NCBI RefSeq assembly: GCF_900109685.1
Contig: NZ_FOBB01000002.1
Coordinates: forward strand, 1,420,085 to 1,484,084
From: Chitinophaga rupis
Lineage (GTDB): Bacteria; Bacteroidota; Bacteroidia; Chitinophagales; Chitinophagaceae
Reading direction: 5' to 3'
Length of the DNA: 64,000 bases
Of this stretch, positions 8,760 through 17,737 are shown piece by piece. Below the pieces are notes generated by a model. The model searched no databases, was not told where the DNA came from, and worked only from the letters and a program-made list of their open reading frames with translations. A program made the position numbers and the translations under genes. Within the stretch, counting starts at the first letter, position 1; the number at the start of each line of letters is the position of its first letter.

Positions 8760-9773
8760 ATGCTTTACGTAGTTATTGTTTATCTGTGGGCAGCCATCCT
8801 GTTATATCTCCTGTTAGGCGGGGCGGATTTTGGCGCCGGTATCATTGAATTTTTTACCTCGCGCAATAACCGTGGCCGCACGCGCAGAACCATGTACCAG
8901 GCCATTGGACCGGTATGGGAAGCCAACCACATGTGGCTGATCATTACCATCGTGATCCTGTTCGTAGGATTTCCAAAGATATACGCTACCTTATCCGTAT
9001 ACCTGCACATTCCGTTAACCGCTATGCTGCTGGGTATTATTGCCCGTGGTACTGCTTTTGTGTTCCGCAATTACGATGCGGTGAAGGATGATATGCAAAA
9101 GGTATACAACCGCATTTTTATTTATTCCAGCGTGATCACACCTTTCTTCCTGGGCATTATTGCTGCCAGCACGGTTTCCCGGAATGTGGATGTGATGGCG
9201 CAGGACTTTTTATCGGCCTACATTTTCAGCTGGCTTAACTGGTTCTCTGTAACCGTAGGGTTATTCACTGTATGTATATGCGGTTTCCTGGCAGCAGGTT
9301 ATATTATCGGGGAAACGGACAGCGTTGAAGACCGGCAGTTCTTTGCCCGTAAAGCCAAGTGGATGATCGTATCTGCCGTGTTATGCGGGATCCTGGTGTT
9401 CCTGGCATCCTTTAAAGAAAATGTTCCGCTGGCAGAATGGATCTTTGGCAAGGCGCCCGGCATTTTTGCTATTGCAGCGGCCAGCTTGTCTTTACCTTTC
9501 CTGTGGTACGGGCTTACACACGGGAAAGCCATCATTGTGCGGCTGTTAGGTGGGTTTGAGATCTGCATGATCCTGTTTGCAGTTACTTACCGCCATTTCC
9601 CCAACATTGTGCTGCTGAAAGGCGGCGGGCATCTTTCCCTTATTGAGCACCAGGGGCAGGAAAAAGCTATTGTATCACTGGCCTGGGCCCTGCTGATCGG
9701 CAGCATTTTTATTTTGCCGGCATTAGGTTACCTGATGTATAGTTTTGAAAAGAAAAAACCGCGTGAAGCCTGA
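8760..9773 (+). CDS. cydB: cytochrome bd ubiquinol oxidase subunit II
   Basis: A 337-aa multi-helix membrane protein with the family's start region (YLLLGGADFGAGIIEFF), the motif GPVWEANHMWLI around residues 50-60 and FRNYD near 100. It pairs with CydA to form the bd oxidase; it lies 2 bp downstream of cydA, so the two are co-transcribed. The downstream Crp/Fnr gene is convergent. No cydX-like small ORF and no cydCD were noticed next to it. Confidence 0.96.
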   Translation: MLYVVIVYLWAAILLYLLLGGADFGAGIIEFFTSRNNRGRTRRTMYQAIGPVWEANHMWLIITIVILFVGFPKIYATLSVYLHIPLTAMLLGIIARGTAFVFRNYDAVKDDMQKVYNRIFIYSSVITPFFLGIIAASTVSRNVDVMAQDFLSAYIFSWLNWFSVTVGLFTVCICGFLAAGYIIGETDSVEDRQFFARKAKWMIVSAVLCGILVFLASFKENVPLAEWIFGKAPGIFAIAAASLSLPFLWYGLTHGKAIIVRLLGGFEICMILFAVTYRHFPNIVLLKGGGHLSLIEHQGQEKAIVSLAWALLIGSIFILPALGYLMYSFEKKKPREA

Positions 9774-9797
9774 ACGGAGCTTACAGCTTACCTGGTT

Positions 9798-10412
9798 TTA
9801 AATATCCCGGATGAGCCCATCTGCCGGTAAACCGGTAGCGGGCAGCAGCTTTTTACGAAGCATACTTAAGAACACGGGCGTAATACCTAAATAAGAGGCA
9901 ATATGTTTTTGTGCAATTCTTTGTTCCAGGCCGGGATAACGCCGCTGGAACTGCGCATACCGTTCCTCTGCCCGCAGTGACTGAGCGGCTGTCATACGCC
10001 GCTGATAAATAATAAACCCGTTCTGTGTAAGAATGCGGAAGAAGCGCTCAAATTTGGGGATCTTCTCATACAGCATTTCCAATGTATCCAGCCGGAACCA
10101 GTAAACAATGGTATCCTCCAATGCAGCTATTGAATAATAAGCCGGTGTTTGGGAATAAAAGCTGGCGATATCCACCGCCCACCAGTTTTCGGGGCTAAAG
10201 GAAATAATGTGCGCTTTGCCTCCTTCATCTGTATGATACAAACGCAGGCAGCCTTTTACAACAAAGTAAACGCACCTGCATACTTCACCGCTTTTTAACA
10301 GCACGGAGTTCTTCTTTACCTGCTTTTGCTGCAACAGCGATCTTACATATTCCGTTTCTGCCGGATCTAATGTAATGTGCATTGCAAAATTAGCCAGTAT
10401 AAGATCATCCAT
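9798..10412 (-). CDS. Crp/Fnr family transcriptional regulator
   Basis: A 204-aa protein with a cyclic-nucleotide-binding-like beta barrel (residues about 20-110: VLLKSGEVCRCVYFVVKGCLR) and a compact C-terminal helix-turn-helix (QKHIASYLGITPVFLSMLRKK). No N-terminal Fe-S cysteine cluster of the FNR type is visible. It lies 52 bp downstream of the DUF1330-like gene at 10465 on the same strand, so the two may form a transcript. Position next to cydAB suggests, but does not show, a role in respiratory control. Confidence 0.9.
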   Translation of the reverse strand: MDDLILANFAMHITLDPAETEYVRSLLQQKQVKKNSVLLKSGEVCRCVYFVVKGCLRLYHTDEGGKAHIISFSPENWWAVDIASFYSQTPAYYSIAALEDTIVYWFRLDTLEMLYEKIPKFERFFRILTQNGFIIYQRRMTAAQSLRAEERYAQFQRRYPGLEQRIAQKHIASYLGITPVFLSMLRKKLLPATGLPADGLIRDI

Positions 10413-10464
10413 CTTTAATATATAAAGTAAAATAGCTTGTCTGAAATATAGTGAAACTTCAGCA

Positions 10465-10884
10465 TTAGGAGACCATTTTACTTGTTTTGATCAGCCGCCA
10501 GTTTTCCAGCGCCGCATTGCGGTGAGGCAAAGCATCGGCATAATATGCTGCGCATTCCGTTATGCGGCGGAAAGCGGCAAAGCTGGGATATTCCACAATG
10601 CCCACAACATCCCATAATTCACCTTCCGGCGCCACCAGTATGGATTGTACATTACTTACAAAGAATACATTTATACCTTCACTGGCGGCAATGTTCCTAA
10701 AGGCGGGAACGTAACGCTCGAAGTAAGCCTCCCGGCCCGGGCAGGGCGCGCCCTGTGCAGGATCATCGTATTCCGCACGCTCCTTAAAACGAAGAAAATT
10801 CACCATAAAAACCGGACCATCATCCTTGCCTGTATTGGTCGCTGACTGAACGGCTGCCTCATTAATTTTAGTTGCTGTTACCAT
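10465..10884 (-). CDS. DUF1330-like dimeric alpha/beta-barrel protein (paralog B)
   Basis: A 139-aa soluble protein starting at the ATG at 10884. It shares FLRFKERAEYDD, PCPGREAYFERYVPAF, PEGELWDVVGIVEYP and SFAAFRRITE with the paralog at 6912-7295. The family folds as a ferredoxin-like dimer and includes DUF1330/EthD relatives; no catalytic role is established. It probably shares a transcript with the Crp/Fnr gene downstream. Confidence 0.8.
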   Translation of the reverse strand: MVTATKINEAAVQSATNTGKDDGPVFMVNFLRFKERAEYDDPAQGAPCPGREAYFERYVPAFRNIAASEGINVFFVSNVQSILVAPEGELWDVVGIVEYPSFAAFRRITECAAYYADALPHRNAALENWRLIKTSKMVS

Positions 10885-11093
10885 GATCGTTTGTTATGAA
10901 CGTTTACTTATGCAAAGTAACAGGCCGCTAACGGAAATAAAATTAAAGTAGTTTAACAAAATGGCGCTACAGCAACTATGATGCTGCTACAGAAAGTATT
11001 CAGATTCCGGGTATAGGTTTGGCGTGTGCTATGCTATTCATGGCTGCGGGTATTCTTATACCTGTTTAAAGTTAATCCTTAAACTGCCGGTAC

Positions 11094-12182
11094 ATGAAAC
11101 TTTTTGCCGAATATAACCGGCTTAACCTTACCGTAATGGCAGCAGTGCTGTTGTTTTCCGGTGTGGTGTATTACCTGCTGCTGAATCATATACTGATCCA
11201 TGAGCTGGATAAGGACCTTATGGAAAAAAGGCAGAAAATTGAAGCATATGCTGCCAAACATGCTACCCTGCCGGCTTTTGAGGACCTGGACGATGTGCAG
11301 GTGTTTTATGCACAGGTGCCCTCAGCAGCTGAGGAAAGCCTGTCGGCATTTGTGGGCCGTTATGATCCGGAGGAAGCAAAGGTACACGGGTATCGCCAGC
11401 TGGTGTACACCCAGGCGTTTGCGGGTAAGTACTACCGGATTACTATTTTTAAACCGGTGGAGGGTGTTCAGACCCTGTTACGCGTTATTACAGGCATTAC
11501 TTTTTGCGCTATGCTGCTGATCATAGGGTTGTCTGTTTTAATTAACCGGATGGTGCTGCGTAAATTATGGCAGCCATTTTATGAAATGGTGGGCGCCCTG
11601 CCTTCATGGAGCCTTAGCAAAAAGCAGCCTCCCTCCTTCCCCGAAACGGATGTGGATGAATTTATTCTTTTAAAAGACCGCCTTAATGCTACTATTACCC
11701 GGGTGCAGCAGGAACACAGATCGCTGCTGCAGCTGGCGAAAATTGAACATCAGCAGTTCTGTACTGTTGCACCGGTTAATGTAAAAGAGAAAATAGAAGA
11801 GAAAGTACAACAGCTGCAGGCATTATGGCATCACAATAACCTGGAAGTTACCACCCGGCTGCAGCCGGTGACCCTTAGCACGAACCCTGAGCTGATGGAT
11901 CTGCTGCTCAATCATCTTTTAAATAATGCTACCCGGCATAATATTCCCGGCGGGGCGCTTTGTATTACCCTTACACCCGGCTGCCTGACCGTGGAAAACA
12001 CCGGTGGTGAAAAGCCGCTGGACGATACCCGGCTTTTCAGGCGCTTTTATAAGGAAGAGCAGCATAATCAAAACCGCGGCATCGGGCTTTCCATTATCCG
12101 GGAGATCTGCACGCAAACGGGCATTACTTTAAAATATTCCTTTGCAGGCCAGCGGCATGTTTTTTCATTAATGTTCCCCTAA
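11094..12182 (+). CDS. sensor histidine kinase-like protein lacking the DHp phospho-acceptor domain
   Basis: A 362-aa protein with a membrane helix at residues 12-30, an extracytoplasmic segment of about 95 residues, a second helix at 131-150, a HAMP-like linker (RMVLRKLWQPFYEM) and an ATP-binding domain. The ATPase domain keeps an N box (LLNHLLNNATRHN, 271-283), a G1-like box (LTVENTGG), an F box (LFRRFYKE) and a G2-like box (RGIGLSII). In relatives, about 55-60 residues holding the H box (a SHELQTPL-type motif) separate RVQQE-RS from the LLxLAKIE-QF motif. Here the two are directly joined at residues 203-222 (about 11724), so the acceptor His is gone without a frameshift. No response regulator gene adjoins it. 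It may be a decaying kinase or a non-canonical ATPase sensor. Confidence 0.85.
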   Translation: MKLFAEYNRLNLTVMAAVLLFSGVVYYLLLNHILIHELDKDLMEKRQKIEAYAAKHATLPAFEDLDDVQVFYAQVPSAAEESLSAFVGRYDPEEAKVHGYRQLVYTQAFAGKYYRITIFKPVEGVQTLLRVITGITFCAMLLIIGLSVLINRMVLRKLWQPFYEMVGALPSWSLSKKQPPSFPETDVDEFILLKDRLNATITRVQQEHRSLLQLAKIEHQQFCTVAPVNVKEKIEEKVQQLQALWHHNNLEVTTRLQPVTLSTNPELMDLLLNHLLNNATRHNIPGGALCITLTPGCLTVENTGGEKPLDDTRLFRRFYKEEQHNQNRGIGLSIIREICTQTGITLKYSFAGQRHVFSLMFP

Positions 12183-12185
12183 CCG

Positions 12186-14273
12186 TTACTCCGATTGTTT
12201 TTTATGTTTCAGCAGCCAGCTAATGCTTTGGTAATAAGCAATGGCTTCCGTGGTAAGTGTATCATTCAATGGCACGGCCGTGGCATTACCTGTTACCAGG
12301 TCAGGTACATATTCGCTCACCTTTCTCACAGGCGATTGTATTACCAGCTGGCCATTGCGTAAATAACCCAGCCCCTGGTAGGTGCTGATGAAGGCGCGCT
12401 GTTTTTCAGCAGGCATGTTCAGCACATCCAGCCCAAAAAATTTAGAGCGGTACCGGAGCTTCAATAACCCCAGGATGGTGGGCGCTACGTCTATCTGCGC
12501 TGTGAGCATATTAACCTGCTGCGGTGGTAACCATTTGGGCGCGTAAATGAGCATGGGAATGTGATAACCGGTTACCGGCAGCTCAACGCTACCGGCACTG
12601 CCGGCACAATGGTCTGCTACAATTACAAAAAGGGTACTGTCAAACCATTTTTTATGGCGGGCTTCCTGCAGAAATTTGTTGATGGCATAATCCGTATACT
12701 TAACAGCACCTTCCCTTATTTGCAGGGATGGGGAGATATCAATCCTTCCGGCCGGATAGGTGAATGGGCGGTGGTTGCTCACCGTCATAATATGTGCAAA
12801 AAAAGGCTTACCGGCAGCGCTGTTATTATCCAGCACATGCAGCGCAAGGGTGAACAGGTCTTCATCCGCCACGCCCCATATATTCTGGTAATGTGCCTGG
12901 CCTTTGGGTATGGCCGAGCGGTCGATCACGGTATAACCATTACCACCGAAAAATGTTTTCATGTTATCGAAGTAGCTGTAACCGCCGTACAGGTATTGGG
13001 TGGTATACCCTTTGGACCGTAACACGCTGCCCAGGGAGAACAGGTGGGCATTATGCGGCCGTTTTACAATGCTCTGGCCGGGTGTGGGCGGTATGGAAAG
13101 CGATAAGGCTTCCAGCCCGCGTACGGTGCGGGTTCCGGAGGAATACAGCTGCGTAAAGAGCAGGCTTTGCTGCGCCAGCGAATCCAGGTAAGGCGTTATA
13201 TTCTTGGTACCGCCAAAAGCCCGCATGAAATCAGCGCTCAGGCTTTCTACGCTGATCAGCACTACATTCAGCTTCCTTTCCGGTTCTGCATAGGTAATGT
13301 CTCTTTCAATACTATAGGGATCATTACTTACAAAATGGCTGTTAGGTACCTGCAGCTGCTGCCGTAATACTTTAAAAGCAGTAACATCCGGCAGCGTTTG
13401 ATAGAACTTATAAAAGTCCAGCTCATTCTGATTAAAAGCAGTGGCAAATTCATAAAGGCCGTTACCGGCTAAGGAATTGGCATATTCATTACGGCTAAAA
13501 TGCCGCCATTGCTCCTGCAGCGCATAATACAGCAGCAGCGGCGCGAGTAACAGGCCTATGGCCAGCAAAGACCGTTTTGCAAAAGGCAAAGGCAGCTGCA
13601 CGCTGTTACGTAGCGGCCGTCTGAAAAGCACTACAATCAACAGGGATAAGATCACCAGCGTAGTTATAATAGCGGTAACCGGGTAAGATTCTGAAATATT
13701 GCCCAGCACCTCAGTGGTATATACCAGGTAGTCGACTGCAATGAAATTATAGCGGCTGTAAAACTCCTGCCAGAAGAACCACTCGCTTACTGCATTCAGC
13801 AGCATCAGAAAAACCACCAGCGTAAGCCCGGCAAATAACACCGATGTTCGCCAGTAAAGCCGGAAACGGTAAGGTATAAAGACCAGGATCAGGTAAATGG
13901 CAAAGCGGATGGCAATGTACCATACCAGTGCCCTGTATACTTCCGGGCTATAATCTTTGGGAATAAGATTGGTAAATAGTAATAGCACAAGCAACCCGGT
14001 AAAGAAAAGGCAAACGAAAGGCGCCATACTTTTCCGGTAAACCACATCATTCTGAAGCCACAGCTGCAATACAAAAGGGATAATAACAAAAGCGGCTACT
14101 GACAGATCATACAGCAATCCAATAAAAAAGAGCCCTGTAAACTGCCCGGCCGTAATGCGGGGGGCCGGCGTGCTGATTAAAAGCGCTATGCGGGTAAGTA
14201 CAGAAACCGCTAAGAACAAAACCGTGACCAACCAGATGATAGAAAACCTGTTGCGAAATATACCCTTACTCAT
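12186..14273 (-). CDS. LTA synthase-like membrane sulfatase/phosphatase-fold enzyme
   Basis: A 695-aa protein with five or so N-terminal membrane helices (residues about 10-250) followed by an extracytoplasmic sulfatase-superfamily domain. Visible active-site elements are VLISVESLSAD (metal-ligand Glu), the nucleophile region GTRTVRGLEA (second Thr expected to be catalytic), VIVADHCAG (Asp-His metal ligands) and GYHIPMLIYAP. This is the architecture of lipoteichoic acid synthase/phosphoglycerol transferase relatives. Gram-negative members probably transfer phosphoglycerol or phosphoethanolamine to envelope glycans; the substrate here is unknown. The gene is convergent with the histidine-kinase-like gene, 3 bp between stops. 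Confidence 0.9.
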   Translation of the reverse strand: MSKGIFRNRFSIIWLVTVLFLAVSVLTRIALLISTPAPRITAGQFTGLFFIGLLYDLSVAAFVIIPFVLQLWLQNDVVYRKSMAPFVCLFFTGLLVLLLFTNLIPKDYSPEVYRALVWYIAIRFAIYLILVFIPYRFRLYWRTSVLFAGLTLVVFLMLLNAVSEWFFWQEFYSRYNFIAVDYLVYTTEVLGNISESYPVTAIITTLVILSLLIVVLFRRPLRNSVQLPLPFAKRSLLAIGLLLAPLLLYYALQEQWRHFSRNEYANSLAGNGLYEFATAFNQNELDFYKFYQTLPDVTAFKVLRQQLQVPNSHFVSNDPYSIERDITYAEPERKLNVVLISVESLSADFMRAFGGTKNITPYLDSLAQQSLLFTQLYSSGTRTVRGLEALSLSIPPTPGQSIVKRPHNAHLFSLGSVLRSKGYTTQYLYGGYSYFDNMKTFFGGNGYTVIDRSAIPKGQAHYQNIWGVADEDLFTLALHVLDNNSAAGKPFFAHIMTVSNHRPFTYPAGRIDISPSLQIREGAVKYTDYAINKFLQEARHKKWFDSTLFVIVADHCAGSAGSVELPVTGYHIPMLIYAPKWLPPQQVNMLTAQIDVAPTILGLLKLRYRSKFFGLDVLNMPAEKQRAFISTYQGLGYLRNGQLVIQSPVRKVSEYVPDLVTGNATAVPLNDTLTTEAIAYYQSISWLLKHKKQSE

Positions 14274-14358
14274 GTCTGTTGTTTAAATCCGCTACAAATC
14301 TGAGGGGCAATTCTGTGCGAATTTGGGAGAAAGGGTAATTATTCCGCGGAATGGGGTA

Positions 14359-15120
14359 TCAAAGCTCCGCCACGAAACCATTCAGGGTCATCAAATTGGG
14401 AATGGCGTCTCCAATGGTGTTATTGAAATAAACATATACCTCTTTCCCTTCCTGCATCCAGGTTTGGATCTGTTTGGCCTGTTCCTGCAAATGGCTGTTG
14501 GTGTAGCCTCCTTTATAATCCCCTGCCAGCCCGTGAAAACGGAGATATACAAAGGGTGCATGTTTATTCAGCCGTACGTTCCTTGACTTTGGAATATCGT
14601 GCAGCACAATACTGCTTGCATGCTCGTCTGCCAGCTCATACACCTCCCCTATGTACCAGGATGGATGCCGGAATTCCAATGCCACCTTCCATCCATGCGC
14701 GGGATCTATGTCCTGCAACAGCTCAAGCAATTCCTCCACCTGGCCATATTTGTCAATGGTTAAAGAGGGTGGGAACTGTATGAGCAGGCATCCCTTTTTA
14801 GTGCCGGCAGGGCGGATAACTTCCATAAAGCGCAGTACCTGTTGCGGGTCGTACACAAATCCTTTGGCATGGGTGATGTCTCTCCACAGCTTAAAAGTAA
14901 AAACAAAGTTCTCCGGCACGCTGGCTGCCCATTTGCCTACCGTGGCCGCCTGCGGCACTTTATAAAAGGAGCTGTTTACTTCTATACTATTAAACAGGGA
15001 GCTGTAATAAGTAAGCCGGCTTTTATCCCGGAACGCGGGTGGAAAGGCTTTTTTATTGGGTACCGGCAGTACCAGGCCGCTGGTGCCGGACCAGTATTTG
15101 CCCTGGGCTATATGGGTCAT
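14359..15120 (-). CDS. DUF72 domain-containing protein (YecE-like)
   Basis: A 253-aa TIM-barrel-like protein. Family motifs: YYSSLFNSIEVNSSFYKVP near residue 40, FVFTFKLWRDITH, LIQFPPS, VALEFRHPSWY near 145, YLRFHG and VYVYFNNTIGDAIPN at the C-terminus. I use the ATG at 15120 (MTHIAQGK), since the in-frame extension to 15144 lacks family similarity. The biochemical function of DUF72 is not settled. It is divergent from the flavoprotein at 15235. Confidence 0.92.
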   Translation of the reverse strand: MTHIAQGKYWSGTSGLVLPVPNKKAFPPAFRDKSRLTYYSSLFNSIEVNSSFYKVPQAATVGKWAASVPENFVFTFKLWRDITHAKGFVYDPQQVLRFMEVIRPAGTKKGCLLIQFPPSLTIDKYGQVEELLELLQDIDPAHGWKVALEFRHPSWYIGEVYELADEHASSIVLHDIPKSRNVRLNKHAPFVYLRFHGLAGDYKGGYTNSHLQEQAKQIQTWMQEGKEVYVYFNNTIGDAIPNLMTLNGFVAEL

Positions 15121-15234
15121 GGCTGCTCTTTGCAGGCATAACAAGCAAAAATGTAACCACTCTTTGCCAGGGAGTTGCGCCGCTCTGAAGATAAATTGTT
15201 ACTTTAGAAGCGGTTACAATTCCCATTCTATTAA

Positions 15235-16479
15235 ATGCCGATTATAAAAACGGATATATGCATCATAGGCGCCGGCCCGGCCGGTGCTACGGCTGCCCTG
15301 CAGCTTGCTTACAGTGGCGTGCCCTGCGTAATTATTGATAAAGCTGTTTTTCCACGCGATAAGGTTTGCGGTGATGGGCTCAGCGGGAAGGTGCTTACCT
15401 TACTGGGCCGCATTGACCCCGGTATTGCTGCCCGCCTGCTGGCAGCCTCATTTAAGCTGGATAGCTGGGGCGTAAACTTTGTTGCTGCCAACCGTATGGG
15501 CATTAACATCCCTTACAAAGCCGGTTACCAGAAAGCGCCCGGGGAGCCCCGTGGTTTTGTATGCAAACGAATGGACTTTGACAACTTCCTGGTAGACGAG
15601 CTAAAACGCTGCCCGCAGGTACAGCTGATAGAAGGGGTGAATATTACCAAACACACCCTGGAGGCAGACGGTTATTTGCTGGGCAATGCCAGCGGCGATG
15701 TACAGATAAAAGCCAAGCTGGTAATAGCAGCTAACGGCGCTTACTCCTCCTTTACGAAAGAAGTGGCCAATATTCATATGGAGCCGGAACATTATGTAGC
15801 CGGTATACGGGCTTACTATAAGAACATATCTGGTATTCACCCTGATAAATTGATAGAGCTGCATTTCCTGAAGAACATTTTGCCCGGTTATTTCTGGATC
15901 TTTCCCCTGCCCAATGGGGAGGCTAATGTGGGCGTAGGCATGCTTAGCAGCTCCCTGCGCAGGAAAAAGGTAAACCTGAAACAGCTGCTGCACGATACTG
16001 TAACAAAAGATCCGGAAATGAAGGAACGGTTTAAAGATGCCGTGTTAATGGGTACTATAGATGGTTACGGGCTTCCGCTGGGAAGTAAGAAACGGGCGCT
16101 CTCCGGCGAGCGGTATATGCTTACCGGTGATGCGGCTTATCTTATAGACCCCTTTACCGGCGAAGGCATTGGCAATGCGCTTTATTCAGGAAGAATGGCA
16201 GCGGAGCAGGCCATTATTGCCATTGCTGCAGATGATTATTCCGCTGCTGCGCTGCGTGCGTATGATGCCCATGTGTACCGTGTGCTGGGGCCTGAATTAA
16301 TCATGAGCACCAAATTACAAAAGCTGATCAAATACCCCTGGATCCTGAATATGCTGATGAAAATGGCTGCCCGCAATAAAGAGTTCCGCAGCTTACTCAC
16401 CAGTATGTTCCATGAAGTAGACATCCGCAGGAAATTAACACAGCCTATGTTTTACCTCAGGTTGCTGTTTAGCCGCTAG
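15235..16479 (+). CDS. geranylgeranyl reductase-family FAD-dependent oxidoreductase
   Basis: A 414-aa flavoprotein. The dinucleotide-binding motif CIIGAGPAGATAAL is at residues 9-22, followed by DKVCGDGLSGK, and the second FAD motif GDAAYLIDPFTGEGIGNAL at about 300-318. These place it in the geranylgeranyl reductase/p-hydroxybenzoate-hydroxylase-like group, which reduces isoprenoid double bonds or hydroxylates aromatics. In Bacteroidota such genes may act on lipids or quinones; the substrate cannot be told from sequence. It stands alone, 114 bp from the divergent DUF72 gene. Confidence 0.88.
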   Translation: MPIIKTDICIIGAGPAGATAALQLAYSGVPCVIIDKAVFPRDKVCGDGLSGKVLTLLGRIDPGIAARLLAASFKLDSWGVNFVAANRMGINIPYKAGYQKAPGEPRGFVCKRMDFDNFLVDELKRCPQVQLIEGVNITKHTLEADGYLLGNASGDVQIKAKLVIAANGAYSSFTKEVANIHMEPEHYVAGIRAYYKNISGIHPDKLIELHFLKNILPGYFWIFPLPNGEANVGVGMLSSSLRRKKVNLKQLLHDTVTKDPEMKERFKDAVLMGTIDGYGLPLGSKKRALSGERYMLTGDAAYLIDPFTGEGIGNALYSGRMAAEQAIIAIAADDYSAAALRAYDAHVYRVLGPELIMSTKLQKLIKYPWILNMLMKMAARNKEFRSLLTSMFHEVDIRRKLTQPMFYLRLLFSR

Positions 16480-16482
16480 CGT

Positions 16483-17046
16483 TTATTTCAGGTTTTTTAA
16501 AGCCCGGTTCAGGCTTCTGATGGTAACGCCCAGGTAGGCAGCCATATCCTCTTTGGAGATGGTGATATCTTGTTCGGCCTGCAACTCCAGGAGCTTGGCT
16601 AACCCATTCTCTACCGTATACAATTGCTGGAAAGATGCGCGGGTACTGGTATTGATGATGCGCTCCGCAAATTCACCCAATAGCAATTTATTAAACTCCA
16701 GGTTCTCATTCATCAAAGACTTAAAAAAGGGGATGGCAACCAGGTAGGCCTTCACCGGCGTAATGGCCTGAATGCTGCAAAGGCATTTTATATCCCGGAT
16801 CACTTCAATGTCGCCTAAAGTCTCCCCTTCCCCCAAAAACTCTACGATGTAATCCTTATCATTTTCCTCGCTCAGGAAACATTTGGTAATACCTTCTTTA
16901 ATGACCAGGGTTCTGGCTACCTGCTGGCCCTGTTGTAAAAGGAACTGGCCGCTGGAAAAGTTTTTAAGCTGGATGTTCTCTTTGCGTTCATGCGCATTAT
17001 ACAGATCGTCAATGAAAGACAGCACAGAAGGATTGGTACGTATCAT
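16483..17046 (-). CDS. Crp/Fnr family transcriptional regulator
   Basis: About 187 aa from the ATG at 17046 (MIRTNPSVLSF). A TTG at 17061 would add five residues but would place the start inside a perfect palindrome, so 17046 is preferred. The N-terminal effector-binding barrel includes NFSSGQFLLQQGQ and EFLGEGETLGDIEV, and the C-terminal HTH is ISKEDMAAYLGVTIRSLNRAL. It is divergent from the CAT-like gene, with the palindrome between them, which suggests autoregulation and control of that neighbour. Confidence 0.9.
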   Translation of the reverse strand: MIRTNPSVLSFIDDLYNAHERKENIQLKNFSSGQFLLQQGQQVARTLVIKEGITKCFLSEENDKDYIVEFLGEGETLGDIEVIRDIKCLCSIQAITPVKAYLVAIPFFKSLMNENLEFNKLLLGEFAERIINTSTRASFQQLYTVENGLAKLLELQAEQDITISKEDMAAYLGVTIRSLNRALKNLK

Positions 17047-17054
17047 ATCGCATT

Positions 17055-17068
17055 GGGACAAATGTCCC
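17055..17068. promoter_or_regulatory. perfect palindrome GGGACAAATGTCCC, putative Crp/Fnr operator
   Basis: GGGACA and TGTCCC are exact inverted repeats around an AA centre, lying 8 bp upstream of the regulator's ATG (17046) and 37 bp upstream of the acetyltransferase start. Two-fold symmetry suits a dimeric Crp/Fnr protein; binding is inferred. Confidence 0.55.
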
Positions 17069-17105
17069 GTTTTTACAGGTGCAGGTTACCGATTTTTGCT
17101 ATAAG

Positions 17106-17732
17106 ATGAAAACAAAAATAGACATTGAAAGCTGGAACCGGAAGGATCACTTCCGCTTTTTTTCACAATTTGAGGAGCCTTTCTTTGGCGTAACCGTGCA
17201 GCTGGACTGTACAAAAGCATACCAGGATGCAAAGGCCGGAGACCGGTCTTTCTTCTTATATTATTTGTACCGCGCATTAAAGGCTGCTAATGAAACGGAA
17301 CCTTTCTGTTACCGCATCATTGACAAAGAAGTGTTCCGGTTTGATACGGTGAACGCTTCCCCTACCATTAACCGGGGTAATGGAACCTTCGGCTTTTCTT
17401 ATATGGATTATAATAAGAATGAAGATCTGTTTTACAGGAACGCCCGGGAAGTTATCCAGACCATTCAGCAGTCGGAAGGGCTGGTGCCCGCGGTTTCCGG
17501 GGAAAATGTTATTCATTTTTCTGCAGTGCCCTGGCTGAATTTTACGTCCCTTTCCCATGCGCGGAGCTTTACATTCCCGGACAGCTGCCCTAAAATATCT
17601 TTTGGAAAAATAACAGTGCAGAACGGGCAAAGGACCATGCCGGTATCTATACACGTGCATCATGCTTTGATGGACGGGTACCATGTAGGACTGTTCGTGG
17701 AAAAATACCAGGCACTAATGAACGGCGAATAG
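17106..17732 (+). CDS. chloramphenicol acetyltransferase-like (CatA family) protein
   Basis: A 208-aa protein aligned along its length with type A CAT: WNRKDHFRFF near the N-terminus, VQLDCT, NRGNGTFGFS, PWLNFTSLSHA and the active-site motif HHALMDGYHVG. The second His of that motif (about 186) matches the catalytic His195 of CAT and Asp190 the structural Asp. The ATG at 17106 (MKTKIDIESW) matches the CAT N-terminus. Many chromosomal members of this family have never been shown to modify chloramphenicol, so resistance should not be assumed. It is divergent from the Crp/Fnr gene. Confidence 0.88.
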   Translation: MKTKIDIESWNRKDHFRFFSQFEEPFFGVTVQLDCTKAYQDAKAGDRSFFLYYLYRALKAANETEPFCYRIIDKEVFRFDTVNASPTINRGNGTFGFSYMDYNKNEDLFYRNAREVIQTIQQSEGLVPAVSGENVIHFSAVPWLNFTSLSHARSFTFPDSCPKISFGKITVQNGQRTMPVSIHVHHALMDGYHVGLFVEKYQALMNGE

Positions 17733-17737
17733 CTGCG

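Noticed and set aside
17106..17732. An acquired chloramphenicol resistance gene
   Set aside because: The CAT active-site motif is present, but there is no mobile element or composition shift, and a dedicated chromosomal Crp/Fnr regulator is paired with it. Only CAT-family membership can be claimed.
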